Shown: positions 21,133 through 29,465 of the stretch, piece after piece
Position numbering within the stretch: the stretch's first letter is position 1
How the letters are laid out: each line of letters opens with the position of its first letter
Assembly (NCBI GenBank): GCA_017656135.1
Contig: JACDOJ010000003.1
Coordinates: 57,788-121,787, forward strand
Direction: 5' to 3'
DNA: 64,000 nucleotides
From: Bacillota bacterium
GTDB taxonomy: Bacteria; Bacillota; UBA5301
The notes under the pieces: model-generated
Seen by the model: the letters and a program-made list of their open reading frames with translations, nothing else
The model's database searches: none
Told to the model about the DNA's origin: nothing
Program-made: the position numbers and the translations under genes

Positions 21133-21163
21133 AAAAAAAAAAAGAGACCGAGTGCATACTCGG
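21133..21163 (-). terminator. Terminator downstream of the liv operon
   Basis: minus CCGAGT-ATGC-ACTCGG then TCTCTTTTTTTTTTT. Confidence 0.85.
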
Positions 21164-21210
21164 CCCCCAATCCCTTTCTGGAAACGCTCTTGAACTAGAA
21201 AATTATTAGT

Positions 21211-21915
21211 TTACTCACCCAGGTAAGCCTGGCGCACCTTGGAATTTTTGAGTAGGTCTTCCCCACGGCCCTCTAAGACCACCCGCCCGGTCTCGAGGAC
21301 ATAAGCGTACTTGGCCAGCTTAAGAGCGGCATTGGCGTTCTGTTCAACTAGCAGAATCGTGGTACCTTCACTGTTGATGGCCTCCAGAACGGAAAAAACC
21401 TCCTTGACCAAAAGGGGAGCCAAACCAAGTGAAGGTTCATCCAGAGCCAATAAAGCAGGCCTGCTCATCAGCGCCCTACCGATGGCCAGCATCTGCTGCT
21501 CACCGCCGGATAGGGTTCCCCCTGATTGCCTTTCCCTTTCCTTTAGGCGCGGGAAGAGCTCATAAACCCAGTCCAGGTCTTTCTGGATCTCGGCCTTATC
21601 CTTACGGGCATAGGCTCCCATGGCCAGGTTTTCCCGGACTGACAGGTTGGGAAAGATCCGCCGGCCTTCAGGGGCCAAAGAAATCCCCTTTTGAGCCACG
21701 CGATAGGCCGGAAGATGGGTAATGTCCTGGCCCAAAAACCGGATAGTGCCTTCTTTAGGCTTGACCAGCCCGGCAATGGCGCGTAAGGTCGTACTCTTAC
21801 CGGCACCGTTAGCTCCCACCAAAGTAACAATCTCGCCCTTAGGAACCGATAAAGAAACACCTTTTAAAGCGTGGATTCCTCCGTAGTAAACATGCAGATT
21901 ATTTACTTCAAGCAT
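21211..21915 (-). CDS. livF: Branched-chain amino acid ABC transporter ATP-binding protein LivF
   Basis: [21 protein letters not shown], Walker A GANGAGKSTTLRAI, LSGGEQQMLAIGRALM. Confidence 0.95.
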   Translation of the reverse strand: MLEVNNLHVYYGGIHALKGVSLSVPKGEIVTLVGANGAGKSTTLRAIAGLVKPKEGTIRFLGQDITHLPAYRVAQKGISLAPEGRRIFPNLSVRENLAMGAYARKDKAEIQKDLDWVYELFPRLKERERQSGGTLSGGEQQMLAIGRALMSRPALLALDEPSLGLAPLLVKEVFSVLEAINSEGTTILLVEQNANAALKLAKYAYVLETGRVVLEGRGEDLLKNSKVRQAYLGE

Positions 21916-22699
21916 AGTTCTCAGCCTCCCCTAAGTAGGCCTCGATCACTTTCGGGTTTTGCTGAATCTCAGCCGGAGTCCCATGGGCGATGGTGGTGCC
22001 GTAGTCCAAGACCCTGATCTCCTCACAGATCTTCATAACCAGGCTCATGTCGTGTTCAATGAGGAAGATGGTGAGGTCAAAATCATCGCGAATCTGCAGG
22101 ATGAAATCAGCCAACTGGGCCGTTTCCTCTGGATTCATTCCGGCAGCCGGCTCATCTAAAAGGAGCAGCTTAGGTTGGGTCGCCAGGGCCCTGGCTATCT
22201 CCAGCCGACGCTGCTGGCCATAGGGGAGAGAGCCAGCCGGTTCATGAGCCAAGTGAGCCAGCTCCACCCTCTCCAAAAGCTCTAAGCCCTTCTCTCGCAT
22301 GGCCCGTTCTTCCTTGGTGTAGCCTGGCAGAGCAAAAAGAGCCGACCAAAAACTGGATTTCAAGCGAACATGATAGGCCACCAACACGTTTTCCAAAACG
22401 GTCATACTGTCAAACAAGCGGATGTTTTGAAAGGTGCGGGCGATCCCGGCTTTAGTAACGGCATAGGGTTTCAGACCGGTGATATCTTTACCGTCAAAGA
22501 AGACCCTGCCCTGGGTGGGGCTGTACTGGCCGGTTATTATGTTAAATATGGTGGTTTTCCCCGCGCCGTTGGGACCGATCAGCCCGACCAACTGGCCGCA
22601 ACTAATCTGAAGAGAAAAGTCCCTGACCGCTATCAATCCGCCAAAAGCCATTGTCACGTTTTGTACATCCAGTATTACTCGTTCAGGGGAGCCTGCCAT
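21908..22699 (-). CDS. livG: Branched-chain amino acid ABC transporter ATP-binding protein LivG
   Basis: [51 protein letters not shown]. Confidence 0.95.
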   Translation of the reverse strand: MAGSPERVILDVQNVTMAFGGLIAVRDFSLQISCGQLVGLIGPNGAGKTTIFNIITGQYSPTQGRVFFDGKDITGLKPYAVTKAGIARTFQNIRLFDSMTVLENVLVAYHVRLKSSFWSALFALPGYTKEERAMREKGLELLERVELAHLAHEPAGSLPYGQQRRLEIARALATQPKLLLLDEPAAGMNPEETAQLADFILQIRDDFDLTIFLIEHDMSLVMKICEEIRVLDYGTTIAHGTPAEIQQNPKVIEAYLGEAENYA

Positions 22700-23754
22700 T
22701 GTGCCACCTCTTTCCTCTTCAGCTTGCTATAGAGCCAATCCCAGGAGAACTCCCACTGTCCGAAGAGCCCTCTGCGGAAAAAGAGCATCAACATGATGAG
22801 CATGAAAGCGAAGATCACCATGCGCATGCCGGAGATGCCCGGCAAATGAATGGGACCAATGTTAATTGGGCTTTCCACTGCGCGCAAGAGCTCTTGGAGA
22901 ATGGTAAAAAGCACAGCTGTAACCGTCGCTCCAGTGATACTGCCAAGGCCTCCTAAGACGATAATGATCAACAGGTTAAAAGTCATAAAGAAAGAAAACA
23001 GAGTCGGCGAAACCGTGGTAATCAAAGTAGCCAGAAGACCACCGGAGACCCCAGCAAAAAACGCACTGATCATGAAAGCCAAAAGTTTAGTCTTGAAGAC
23101 ATCGATGCCCATGGCTTCTGCAGCGACCTCATTCTCCCGCACCGCCTCCATGGCTCGGCCAAAACTAGAGTTGGTGATGTTCTTGATGACAATCACGGTG
23201 AAGACAGCCCAGCCCCAGGTCCACCAGAGATTGGAGTACTCCGGTATGGACTTTATGCCCAACGCACCATTGGTCAGAGGAATCAAGTTATTGGAGAGCA
23301 CAAAGATGATCTCGCCGAGACCAAAAGTGGCGATGGCCAGGTAATCGCCTTTCAGTCGCAAGGTCGGGTACCCAATGATGAAACCACCTATGGCTGCCAG
23401 GATACCACCGATGATCACTGCCAACACAAATAGGTGCTGTGGAAATGAAAAGGTATTAAAGGGCCAAACCAGGGGCTCCAGGAACCAAACCATCTCTTTT
23501 TGAACAACCGGAAGCACTAAGAGCGCCGTGGTATAGCCACCTATAGCCATAAAGCCGTTGGGACCCAAAGATAACTGGCCCGTGGTGCCGTTGATAAGGT
23601 TATAGCTCACTGCCGCCACCACATAGATGGCTGCCGTGTTAGCCACACGGACCAGATAGGCGTTGAAATACCGATCAGCGAGAAAAACAAACAAAGCTAC
23701 AAGCCCGATGCTGATTAGGTTCAATACTAATTTCATTCGTCCGCTCATGATCAT
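22675..23754 (-). CDS. livM: Branched-chain amino acid ABC transporter permease LivM
   Basis: multi-TM; YNLINGTTGQLSLGPNGFMAIGGYTTALL; LIIIVLGGLGSITGA. Confidence 0.93.
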   Translation of the reverse strand: MIMSGRMKLVLNLISIGLVALFVFLADRYFNAYLVRVANTAAIYVVAAVSYNLINGTTGQLSLGPNGFMAIGGYTTALLVLPVVQKEMVWFLEPLVWPFNTFSFPQHLFVLAVIIGGILAAIGGFIIGYPTLRLKGDYLAIATFGLGEIIFVLSNNLIPLTNGALGIKSIPEYSNLWWTWGWAVFTVIVIKNITNSSFGRAMEAVRENEVAAEAMGIDVFKTKLLAFMISAFFAGVSGGLLATLITTVSPTLFSFFMTFNLLIIIVLGGLGSITGATVTAVLFTILQELLRAVESPINIGPIHLPGISGMRMVIFAFMLIMLMLFFRRGLFGQWEFSWDWLYSKLKRKEVAQWQAPLNE

Positions 23755-24644
23755 ACCTTCTCCTTCAGTGACTGTCCCAACAAGCCACTGGGCTTAACCA
23801 ACAGGACCAAGATTAAAATCGCAAAGACAAAAGCATCTCGGTAACCGGAAAGCTGGGGCAGGAAGGCAATGGTCATAATCTCGGCGATACCGATGATGAA
23901 ACCGCCAATGGTTGCCCCGACAATATTACCGATCCCGCCTACCACCGCAGCGGTAAATGCCTTCCAACCGGGATATACCCCCATGAGCGGCTGGATCTGC
24001 GGGTACTTGGAAGCCCACATCATGCCACCGGCAGCAGCCAAAGCCGAACCTAAAGCGAAGGCATACATGATAATCCTATCCACGTTAACTCCCATTAACC
24101 TGGTTGCCTCCACATCTTTAGAGACCGCCCGCATGGCCATGCCCACTTTGGTACGGTAAACTATAAACAAAAGCAGTACCAAAAGGACGCTACTTAACAG
24201 GGGCACCCAGATACTGACACCGCTCATGCGGATACCGCCTAGATCAATGACCTGAGACATGAGCTTAGGGGTGGGGAAGCCTTTGGGCCTGGCACCCACC
24301 GTCACAATGGCCAGGTTTTCGATGAAGAAAGAAACACCGATGGCAGTTATGAGCAACGAGATCCGGGGCTCGTTCCGTAGAGGCCGGTAAGCAACTCTTT
24401 CCACCAGCACGCCAACCATCGCGGTAAGACCCAACGTAAGGAGTGCTGCCGCCCACCAGGGGAGCGCAAAAACTGCCACCAAATAGAAGGCAAAGTAAGT
24501 GGCCACCATGAAGATGTCGCCGTGGGCAAAGTTAATTAGCTGCAGGATTCCATAAACCATTGTGTAGCCGATGGCTATCAGAGAGTATAGTCCTCCCAGG
24601 GTCAATCCGTTCAGTAGCTGTTGAATAAAGACCTCAAATGTCAT
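23751..24644 (-). CDS. livH: Branched-chain amino acid ABC transporter permease LivH
   Basis: LLNGLTLGGLYSLIAIGYTMVYGILQLINFAHGD; AAVVGGIGNIVGA. Confidence 0.95.
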   Translation of the reverse strand: MTFEVFIQQLLNGLTLGGLYSLIAIGYTMVYGILQLINFAHGDIFMVATYFAFYLVAVFALPWWAAALLTLGLTAMVGVLVERVAYRPLRNEPRISLLITAIGVSFFIENLAIVTVGARPKGFPTPKLMSQVIDLGGIRMSGVSIWVPLLSSVLLVLLLFIVYRTKVGMAMRAVSKDVEATRLMGVNVDRIIMYAFALGSALAAAGGMMWASKYPQIQPLMGVYPGWKAFTAAVVGGIGNIVGATIGGFIIGIAEIMTIAFLPQLSGYRDAFVFAILILVLLVKPSGLLGQSLKEKV

Positions 24645-24734
24645 TTTTGGCCACCACCTAAAAATTTAAAGCATGGGATACCCCGGCGAGCGGGGTATCC
24701 CTAAACCAATATTTACCATACATAAAAACCGACG

Positions 24735-25850
24735 TTACGGATTGATTGTTGCTCGGTAAGCAGGTTTGCCGTCCCTAACTTCTTTGATAACGGCATTACG
24801 CACTGCATCACCGTTTTCGATGGTGATAACACCGGTCAAGGTTTGGACATTTTCAGAGGCCTCTAAGGCATCCCGAATGGCTTTCGGATCATCGGAACCG
24901 GCCCGCTCGATAGCATCCAAAAGCAGCATAAGGCTATCGATACTCAAGGCACCGAAGGCATTGGGATCCTTGCCATACTTCTCCCGGAAAAACTCGGTGA
25001 ATTCTTTTGCCAAACCTTCAGTAGCGGCATCCGGATGCCAGAAACCGGTATACATGAAACCTTCGACGCTTTCCTTGCCGATCTGCAGAAACTCTGGAAC
25101 GTCAGCACCGTCACTGCCGATCATTGGCACATCGAGGCCAAGGCTTTTAGCCTGAATAGCCAGAAGAGCATCTTCAGTATAGTAGTTGGGAGTGTAAATG
25201 ACATCGGGGTTAGCAGACTTGATGGCGGTCAGCTGAGCGGAAAAATCCTGGTCGCCCGCTTTGATGTACTGCTTGCTGACCACCTGGCCGCCCATTTGGA
25301 CAAAGGCCTTCTCAAAGTATTTGCCTAAAGCGACACAGTAGTCGTTGGTGATATCGGAGATGATAGCCGCCCGCCTTTTGCCCAGGTCTTCATAGGCGAA
25401 CTTAGCGGCGACTTCAGCTTGGAAGGAGTCAACGAAACAAGCTCTGAAGACGTATTTTTTACCCTGAGTGGTCAAAGGGTTTGTTGTGGAGGGACCAATC
25501 ATCGGAACGCCATACTTCTCGGCAATCGGCCCGGCGGCGAGCATATTACCGCTGGTCATGGTACCGATGATGGCAGAGACGTTTTCTTTCTCAATCAACC
25601 GGCTGGTGGCGTTAGCGGCCTCGACTTTGTCGGATTTGTTATCGACCAAAACGAACTCTACCGGGCGCCCCAACACCTCTAGCTTTTGGAACTCAGCAAA
25701 GGCCTGTAGACCTTCCCAGCCCATCTGCCCGTAACCAGCGAGCATTCCGGTCATTTCCAAGTTGACACCAATTTTGATCGGTTCGACAGCCCCCACCGTC
25801 ATAGATAACAATAGTACTAAAGTCAACACGAACAATAATACTCTTCTCAC
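24735..25850 (-). CDS. livK: Branched-chain amino acid ABC transporter substrate-binding protein
   Basis: signal peptide; IKIGVNLEMTGMLAGYGQMGWEGLQAF periplasmic-binding fold; GTG start. Confidence 0.93.
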   Translation of the reverse strand: MRRVLLFVLTLVLLLSMTVGAVEPIKIGVNLEMTGMLAGYGQMGWEGLQAFAEFQKLEVLGRPVEFVLVDNKSDKVEAANATSRLIEKENVSAIIGTMTSGNMLAAGPIAEKYGVPMIGPSTTNPLTTQGKKYVFRACFVDSFQAEVAAKFAYEDLGKRRAAIISDITNDYCVALGKYFEKAFVQMGGQVVSKQYIKAGDQDFSAQLTAIKSANPDVIYTPNYYTEDALLAIQAKSLGLDVPMIGSDGADVPEFLQIGKESVEGFMYTGFWHPDAATEGLAKEFTEFFREKYGKDPNAFGALSIDSLMLLLDAIERAGSDDPKAIRDALEASENVQTLTGVITIENGDAVRNAVIKEVRDGKPAYRATINP

Positions 25851-26061
25851 TACTCAAACCTCCTTAAAAAATGGTCTATCGAAACTGGAACTCCGGGGTA
25901 ACTCCCTGCTACCTACTCTCCCCGAGTCTCACCCCCCTCAGACCTGGCCGCTTACAGAATTCAGAAAAAACAAGATATTTAGGGTGATATTTTCTCCCTC
26001 GGATATGAATTCCTGCTTAATTGGGAAAATTTTTTGTGAAATATAACATTTTTAGTTCGCT

Positions 26062-26664
26062 TTACTCCGCCAGGCTGGGAAGAAGTTGAAGGGTTTTTTC
26101 CACCACCAAGCCTATGCCTACCACGGAAATCAGGGTGCCGAGGCCAACAGTACCGCCCAACAAGCAGCCTATCACGGTTGCGGAAAAATCCATGAAAATC
26201 CGGACCCTACCCACGTGCCGGCGTCCATTTTCAGTTAGAGCCAGCATGAGCTGTTCGATGGGACCCTCTCCCAGAGAGCCAGAGACATAGGTACCGACTC
26301 CGGCGCCAAGAATGATGATTCCGGCTGCAAGCAAGATGAGTTGGCCAATAAGAGTGGTGGGGGTAGGCCAAAAGTAGCTGAAAGTATCGATGAAGAAACC
26401 AACCAGAAACATATTGAGCAGTGTACCTAGACCTGGCCGGCGCCGAAAGAAGAGGTAGACACCGGCCATTATGATCACCGCCTGAATCTGCGACGCTCTC
26501 CCAGGAGTCAGATTAAAGGTATGACTGGTTCCCAAGGTGAGCACAGTCCAAGGGTCAACCCCTAACCCGGCGGTGATCACGGCCGTTATGCCCAGACCCA
26601 TGAGCGTGTTTCCAATCAGTACTCGGAATAACTTGCGCAAAAATGTTAGTGCGTTTTGACTCAT
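26062..26664 (-). CDS. YczE/YitT-like integral membrane protein
   Basis: multi-TM; GNTLMGLGITAVITAGLGVDPWTVLTLG, typical of the YczE-like family. Confidence 0.75.
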   Translation of the reverse strand: MSQNALTFLRKLFRVLIGNTLMGLGITAVITAGLGVDPWTVLTLGTSHTFNLTPGRASQIQAVIIMAGVYLFFRRRPGLGTLLNMFLVGFFIDTFSYFWPTPTTLIGQLILLAAGIIILGAGVGTYVSGSLGEGPIEQLMLALTENGRRHVGRVRIFMDFSATVIGCLLGGTVGLGTLISVVGIGLVVEKTLQLLPSLAE

Positions 26665-26681
26665 GACTGCAGATTATTCTT

Positions 26682-27107
26682 CTATTTCTTGTTAAGTTCC
26701 TGCTGGGCAACTACGAGATCTTGAATTGAGGTATCCCCTAAAACCTCGACCACTTTCTGTTGAGCTCTGGCCCAAACGTTGCGCAAGGGGCATCCTGTCT
26801 GATTTGGACAACTCTTACCCTGTTGAACCAGGCAACGGCTGACAGTAATCGGGCCCTCTACGGCTTCGATGACCGAGACCAGAGAGATTGTACCCGGGTC
26901 AACTGCCAGTCTAATTCCGCCTCTTGGTCCCCGGATAGCCTCAATCCAGCCCTGTTTGCTCAGGATCGCCACCAACTGAGGAATGAGGTTGGCAGGCACG
27001 CCCTGCCTTTCCCCAACCTCCCGACTGGGGATGAATTCTTTATCTTTTGATTGGGCCAGTTCCAAAAGAATAGAAATGGCATACTCCGCCTTTTTAGTGA
27101 TATCCAA
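26682..27107 (-). CDS. Rrf2 family transcriptional regulator with conserved Cys triad
   Basis: MDITKKAEYAISILLELAQ wHTH; CLVQQGKSCPNQTGCPLRNVW Cys motif (IscR/NsrR-like cluster ligands). Confidence 0.93.
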   Translation of the reverse strand: MDITKKAEYAISILLELAQSKDKEFIPSREVGERQGVPANLIPQLVAILSKQGWIEAIRGPRGGIRLAVDPGTISLVSVIEAVEGPITVSRCLVQQGKSCPNQTGCPLRNVWARAQQKVVEVLGDTSIQDLVVAQQELNKK

Positions 27108-27120
27108 AACGATCCCCCTC

Positions 27121-27498
27121 TTATCCGTGGATCAACCTTGGGAGACAGCGGGTGCAAACCCAGAGAGCCTCCCCTTTGAGGCGAACCGGTAAGAGTGGTG
27201 CCTCCTGATCGCTGTTTCCACAGCTGAAGCAGTAAATTTGAGAGGCATCCACCGGTTTGGCCGAAGCCTTGTGCTCTGCCACCGCCTTCTCATCGAAAGG
27301 CGCAGCTTCCCGCTCCTCGATGGTAAGAGCACCGGTCGGACAGACCCCAATACAGTAACCTGCACCGTCACAGAGCTCTTCCCTGATAACTTTAGCTTTC
27401 CCGTTGACGATGGTAATAGCACCTTCGGCGCAGGGAGCTACACACTTTCCACAGCCTGTACATAGTTCTTCATCTATTTTTACGATTTTCCTTTTCAT
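27121..27498 (-). CDS. 4Fe-4S dicluster ferredoxin-like protein with extra C-terminal CxxC pairs
   Basis: CTGCGKCVAPCAEGAI and CDGAGYCIGVCPTGAL; C-terminal CFSCGN and CTRCLP. Confidence 0.9.
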   Translation of the reverse strand: MKRKIVKIDEELCTGCGKCVAPCAEGAITIVNGKAKVIREELCDGAGYCIGVCPTGALTIEEREAAPFDEKAVAEHKASAKPVDASQIYCFSCGNSDQEAPLLPVRLKGEALWVCTRCLPRLIHG

Positions 27499-27541
27499 AG
27501 ATTACAGCCTCCTCGAAATATTAACTTAAATGGTTAGCTAT

Positions 27542-27570
27542 AATATATCACGTTTCGGAACATGTGTCCA
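27542..27570 (-). promoter_or_regulatory. Candidate sigma-A promoter for the ferredoxin-rrf2-yczE operon
   Basis: minus TGGACA - 17 bp - TATATT. Confidence 0.6.
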
Positions 27571-27579
27571 CTGGAAGCT

Positions 27580-27608
27580 TTGCATACATCTTCCAAGGGT
27601 GGTATACT
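27580..27608 (+). promoter_or_regulatory. Candidate sigma-A promoter for the cytochrome c gene
   Basis: TTGCAT - 17 bp - TATACT upstream of AAGGAGG and ATG. Confidence 0.6.
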
Positions 27609-27646
27609 GAACTATATGAAAGAATCTACATACAAGGAGGTAGAAA

Positions 27647-27991
27647 ATGATGAAAAAGGCTTTGTTCTTCTGCGCGGTACTCGCCCTGGTAGTTGGCACC
27701 GTAAGTGTCGCAGCATTGGCAGCCGAGGGTTGTGCATCCTGCCACACCGGTAAGTACAGCCTGGCCAATGAAGTCAAAAATATATCCGGACATCCTCCGG
27801 TTCCTGCCGATGCTGATTTCGACACTTGCATGAAGTGCCATAAAGCCGGCAAGTTGGCCTTTGGTCCTATTCTGCACAAGGTTCACTATGCCGGTGGCGA
27901 GGAGAACCACTTTGTAAGCCATTATGAAGGCAAGTGCCAGCACTGTCACGTAGTTGATCCGGCTACCGGTAGCATTAGTGTTGCCAAATAA
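27647..27991 (+). CDS. Small exported c-type cytochrome (cytochrome c3/c7-like) with three CXXCH motifs
   Basis: signal peptide MMKKALFFCAVLALVVGTVSVAALAAEG; CASCH, CMKCH, CQHCH; AAGGAGG SD upstream. Confidence 0.9.
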   Translation: MMKKALFFCAVLALVVGTVSVAALAAEGCASCHTGKYSLANEVKNISGHPPVPADADFDTCMKCHKAGKLAFGPILHKVHYAGGEENHFVSHYEGKCQHCHVVDPATGSISVAK

Positions 27992-28007
27992 GGCTTTTTG
28001 CCAAGTT

Positions 28008-28043
28008 GAAGAAGGCTTGGGTTGTGATTCCCAAGCCTTCTTC
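28008..28043. terminator. Perfect 14-bp hairpin terminator downstream of the cytochrome gene
   Basis: GAAGAAGGCTTGGG (28008-28021) pairs with CCCAAGCCTTCTTC (28030-28043), followed by T-rich ATTTATCTTTGTTCTTT. Confidence 0.85.
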
Positions 28044-28045
28044 AT

Positions 28046-28180
28046 TTATCTTTGTTCTTTACACCTATGAATCATCGCTGCCAGTCTCTGGGCCATCCGG
28101 GTGAAGTCTTCGGTAGTTGCGGTCACTTCCTCGGTAACCGCGCCTTGTTCCTCGATAAGTTTGCTGTACTCCTGAGAAAG
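28046..28180 (-). pseudogene. C-terminal remnant of a methyl-accepting chemotaxis protein
   Basis: manual translation LSQEYSKLIEEQGAVTEEVTATTEDFTRMAQRLAAMIHRCKEQR*, MCP C-terminal coiled-coil style; in-frame TGA close upstream and no start. Confidence 0.6.
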
Positions 28181-28277
28181 CCTTCAGGATAACCCATTTT
28201 TACCACTTGTTTAAAATCGAAAGACGGCTGCCCACTCAAGGTGAACAGCCACTTCCTAATATGTACCTGTCAGTTTG

Positions 28278-28559
28278 CTATTTTTTCAGTGCTTGTCGAA
28301 AGCCAGCCTTGACATTGGCGGCAGCCTGCTCAATTAAGCTCTGCTCAGCAGCGGCAATCATCCGGCGAACCATGTGCCCGCCTACGGCACCGCATTCTCT
28401 GGAGGAGATGTTCCCCCAGTAACCAGTCTGATACTCTTTGTTGATGCCCAATTCATTGGCCACTTCGTACTTGAACTGCTCTAGGGCTTTGTATGCTCCC
28501 TGCACCAATGGTTTGTTGAAAGTATCAGAACCTTGAGCCATCCTAATTCCTCCTTTCAC
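28278..28559 (-). CDS. Alpha/beta-type small acid-soluble spore protein
   Basis: YEVANELGINKEYQTGYWGNISSRECGAVGGHMVRRMIAAAEQSL. Confidence 0.95.
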   Translation of the reverse strand: MKGGIRMAQGSDTFNKPLVQGAYKALEQFKYEVANELGINKEYQTGYWGNISSRECGAVGGHMVRRMIAAAEQSLIEQAAANVKAGFRQALKK

Positions 28560-28781
28560 TATCTAGGCTGGCTAGCGCAGCGATGTTTAACACGTAATAA
28601 TTACCGGAAGCAGAGTCAGAATAACCCTGCCTTGGGTGGAGTACTCTTTGAGGCTTGGTTGCGTAGTCTGTAAGTGCAGAGAGGTTGTTCAAAGGAGAAA
28701 CTGTTGATGAGCAAGAACGCGCTTTATTCGTTGCCGTCTTTGCCTTGGCCCTTTTCTATTTCTTATTTCCCAAATAAGACC

Positions 28782-28810
28782 AAAGGACCTGGCCATTAAC
28801 CAAGTCCTTT
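28782..28810 (-). terminator. Terminator downstream of rnpB
   Basis: minus AAAGGACTTGG-TTAATGG-CCAGGTCCTTT, one mismatch, then TCTTATTT. Confidence 0.6.
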
Positions 28811-28819
28811 CACGGAATC

Positions 28820-29163
28820 AAGTAACTAAGTCGATAAGCCGAGTTTTGTCGAGGGTAATCATCTATCTGGGGTGCCAGTTGCCTGACACCTCTAGCGACC
28901 AACCCGGGAGAAAAGCGGGCCACTTTATCTCTCCCCTATTTGGTCTTGCTCCGGGTGGGGTTTACCTAGCCGACCGGTCGCCCGGTTCGCTGGTGCGCTC
29001 TTACCGCACCTTTTCACCCTTACCGTCGACGCTGCGACGGCGGTTTGTTTTCTGTGGCACTTTCCTTGAGGTCGCCCTCACTGGGTGTTACCCAGCACCC
29101 TGCCCTGTGGAGCTCGGACTTTCCTCACGGCCAAAGCCGTGCGATTACCTGACTTAGTTACTT
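28820..29163 (-). ncRNA. rnpB: RNase P RNA, A-type-like
   Basis: minus strand has GAGGAAAGTCCGAGCTCC, AGGGTGAAAAGGTGCGGTAAGAGCGCACC, GGTAAACCCCACCCGGAGCAAGACCAAATAGGG and 3' AAGCCGAGTTTTG...; ends pair as P1 (AGTAACTAAG / CTTAGTTACT). Confidence 0.95.
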
Positions 29164-29202
29164 ATTCATTTCCAAAGCGCTTACTATTATAACACTATAT
29201 CA

Positions 29203-29233
29203 AAAACAGAACAAGCCAGAGTAGCTGGCTTGT
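29203..29233 (-). terminator. Terminator downstream of the small zinc-finger gene
   Basis: minus ACAAGCCAG-CTACT-CTGGCTTGT then TCTGTTTTT. Confidence 0.8.
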
Positions 29234-29260
29234 CAGGAAAAACCGACCTTTTACACTAAA

Positions 29261-29443
29261 TTAGCTTCGGGTAGCGTTGAGAAGATCCTTGTATGTCTCA
29301 ATATCCATCCCAACATCAGAACGCTTCCCATGAATATCGGAACCGTTCTTGCGGGCGCAATCAATGCAACGTTTGGTATCCGGGAGCGCTTCCAGTCTCT
29401 CGGGCTTGATAACTTTGCCACATATCTCGCAGACCTTCTTCAT
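29261..29443 (-). CDS. Small DksA/TraR-type C4 zinc-finger protein
   Basis: MKKVCEICGKVIKPERLEALPDTKRCIDCARKNG, CxxC...CxxC; internal start preferred over ORF-track 29518. Confidence 0.75.
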   Translation of the reverse strand: MKKVCEICGKVIKPERLEALPDTKRCIDCARKNGSDIHGKRSDVGMDIETYKDLLNATRS

Positions 29444-29465
29444 TTGGCACGCCCCCTTTCGATCC

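Noticed and set aside
25851-26061. T-box or SAM/other riboswitch ahead of the liv operon
   Set aside because: Searched by eye for a T-box core and known riboswitch hallmarks; none seen.
27538-27879. 113-aa minus-strand ORF antisense to the cytochrome gene
   Set aside because: The plus-strand cytochrome has a promoter, SD, signal peptide and heme motifs; the antisense ORF has none.
28846-29157. 103-aa plus-strand ORF
   Set aside because: Lies entirely within RNase P RNA on the opposite strand.
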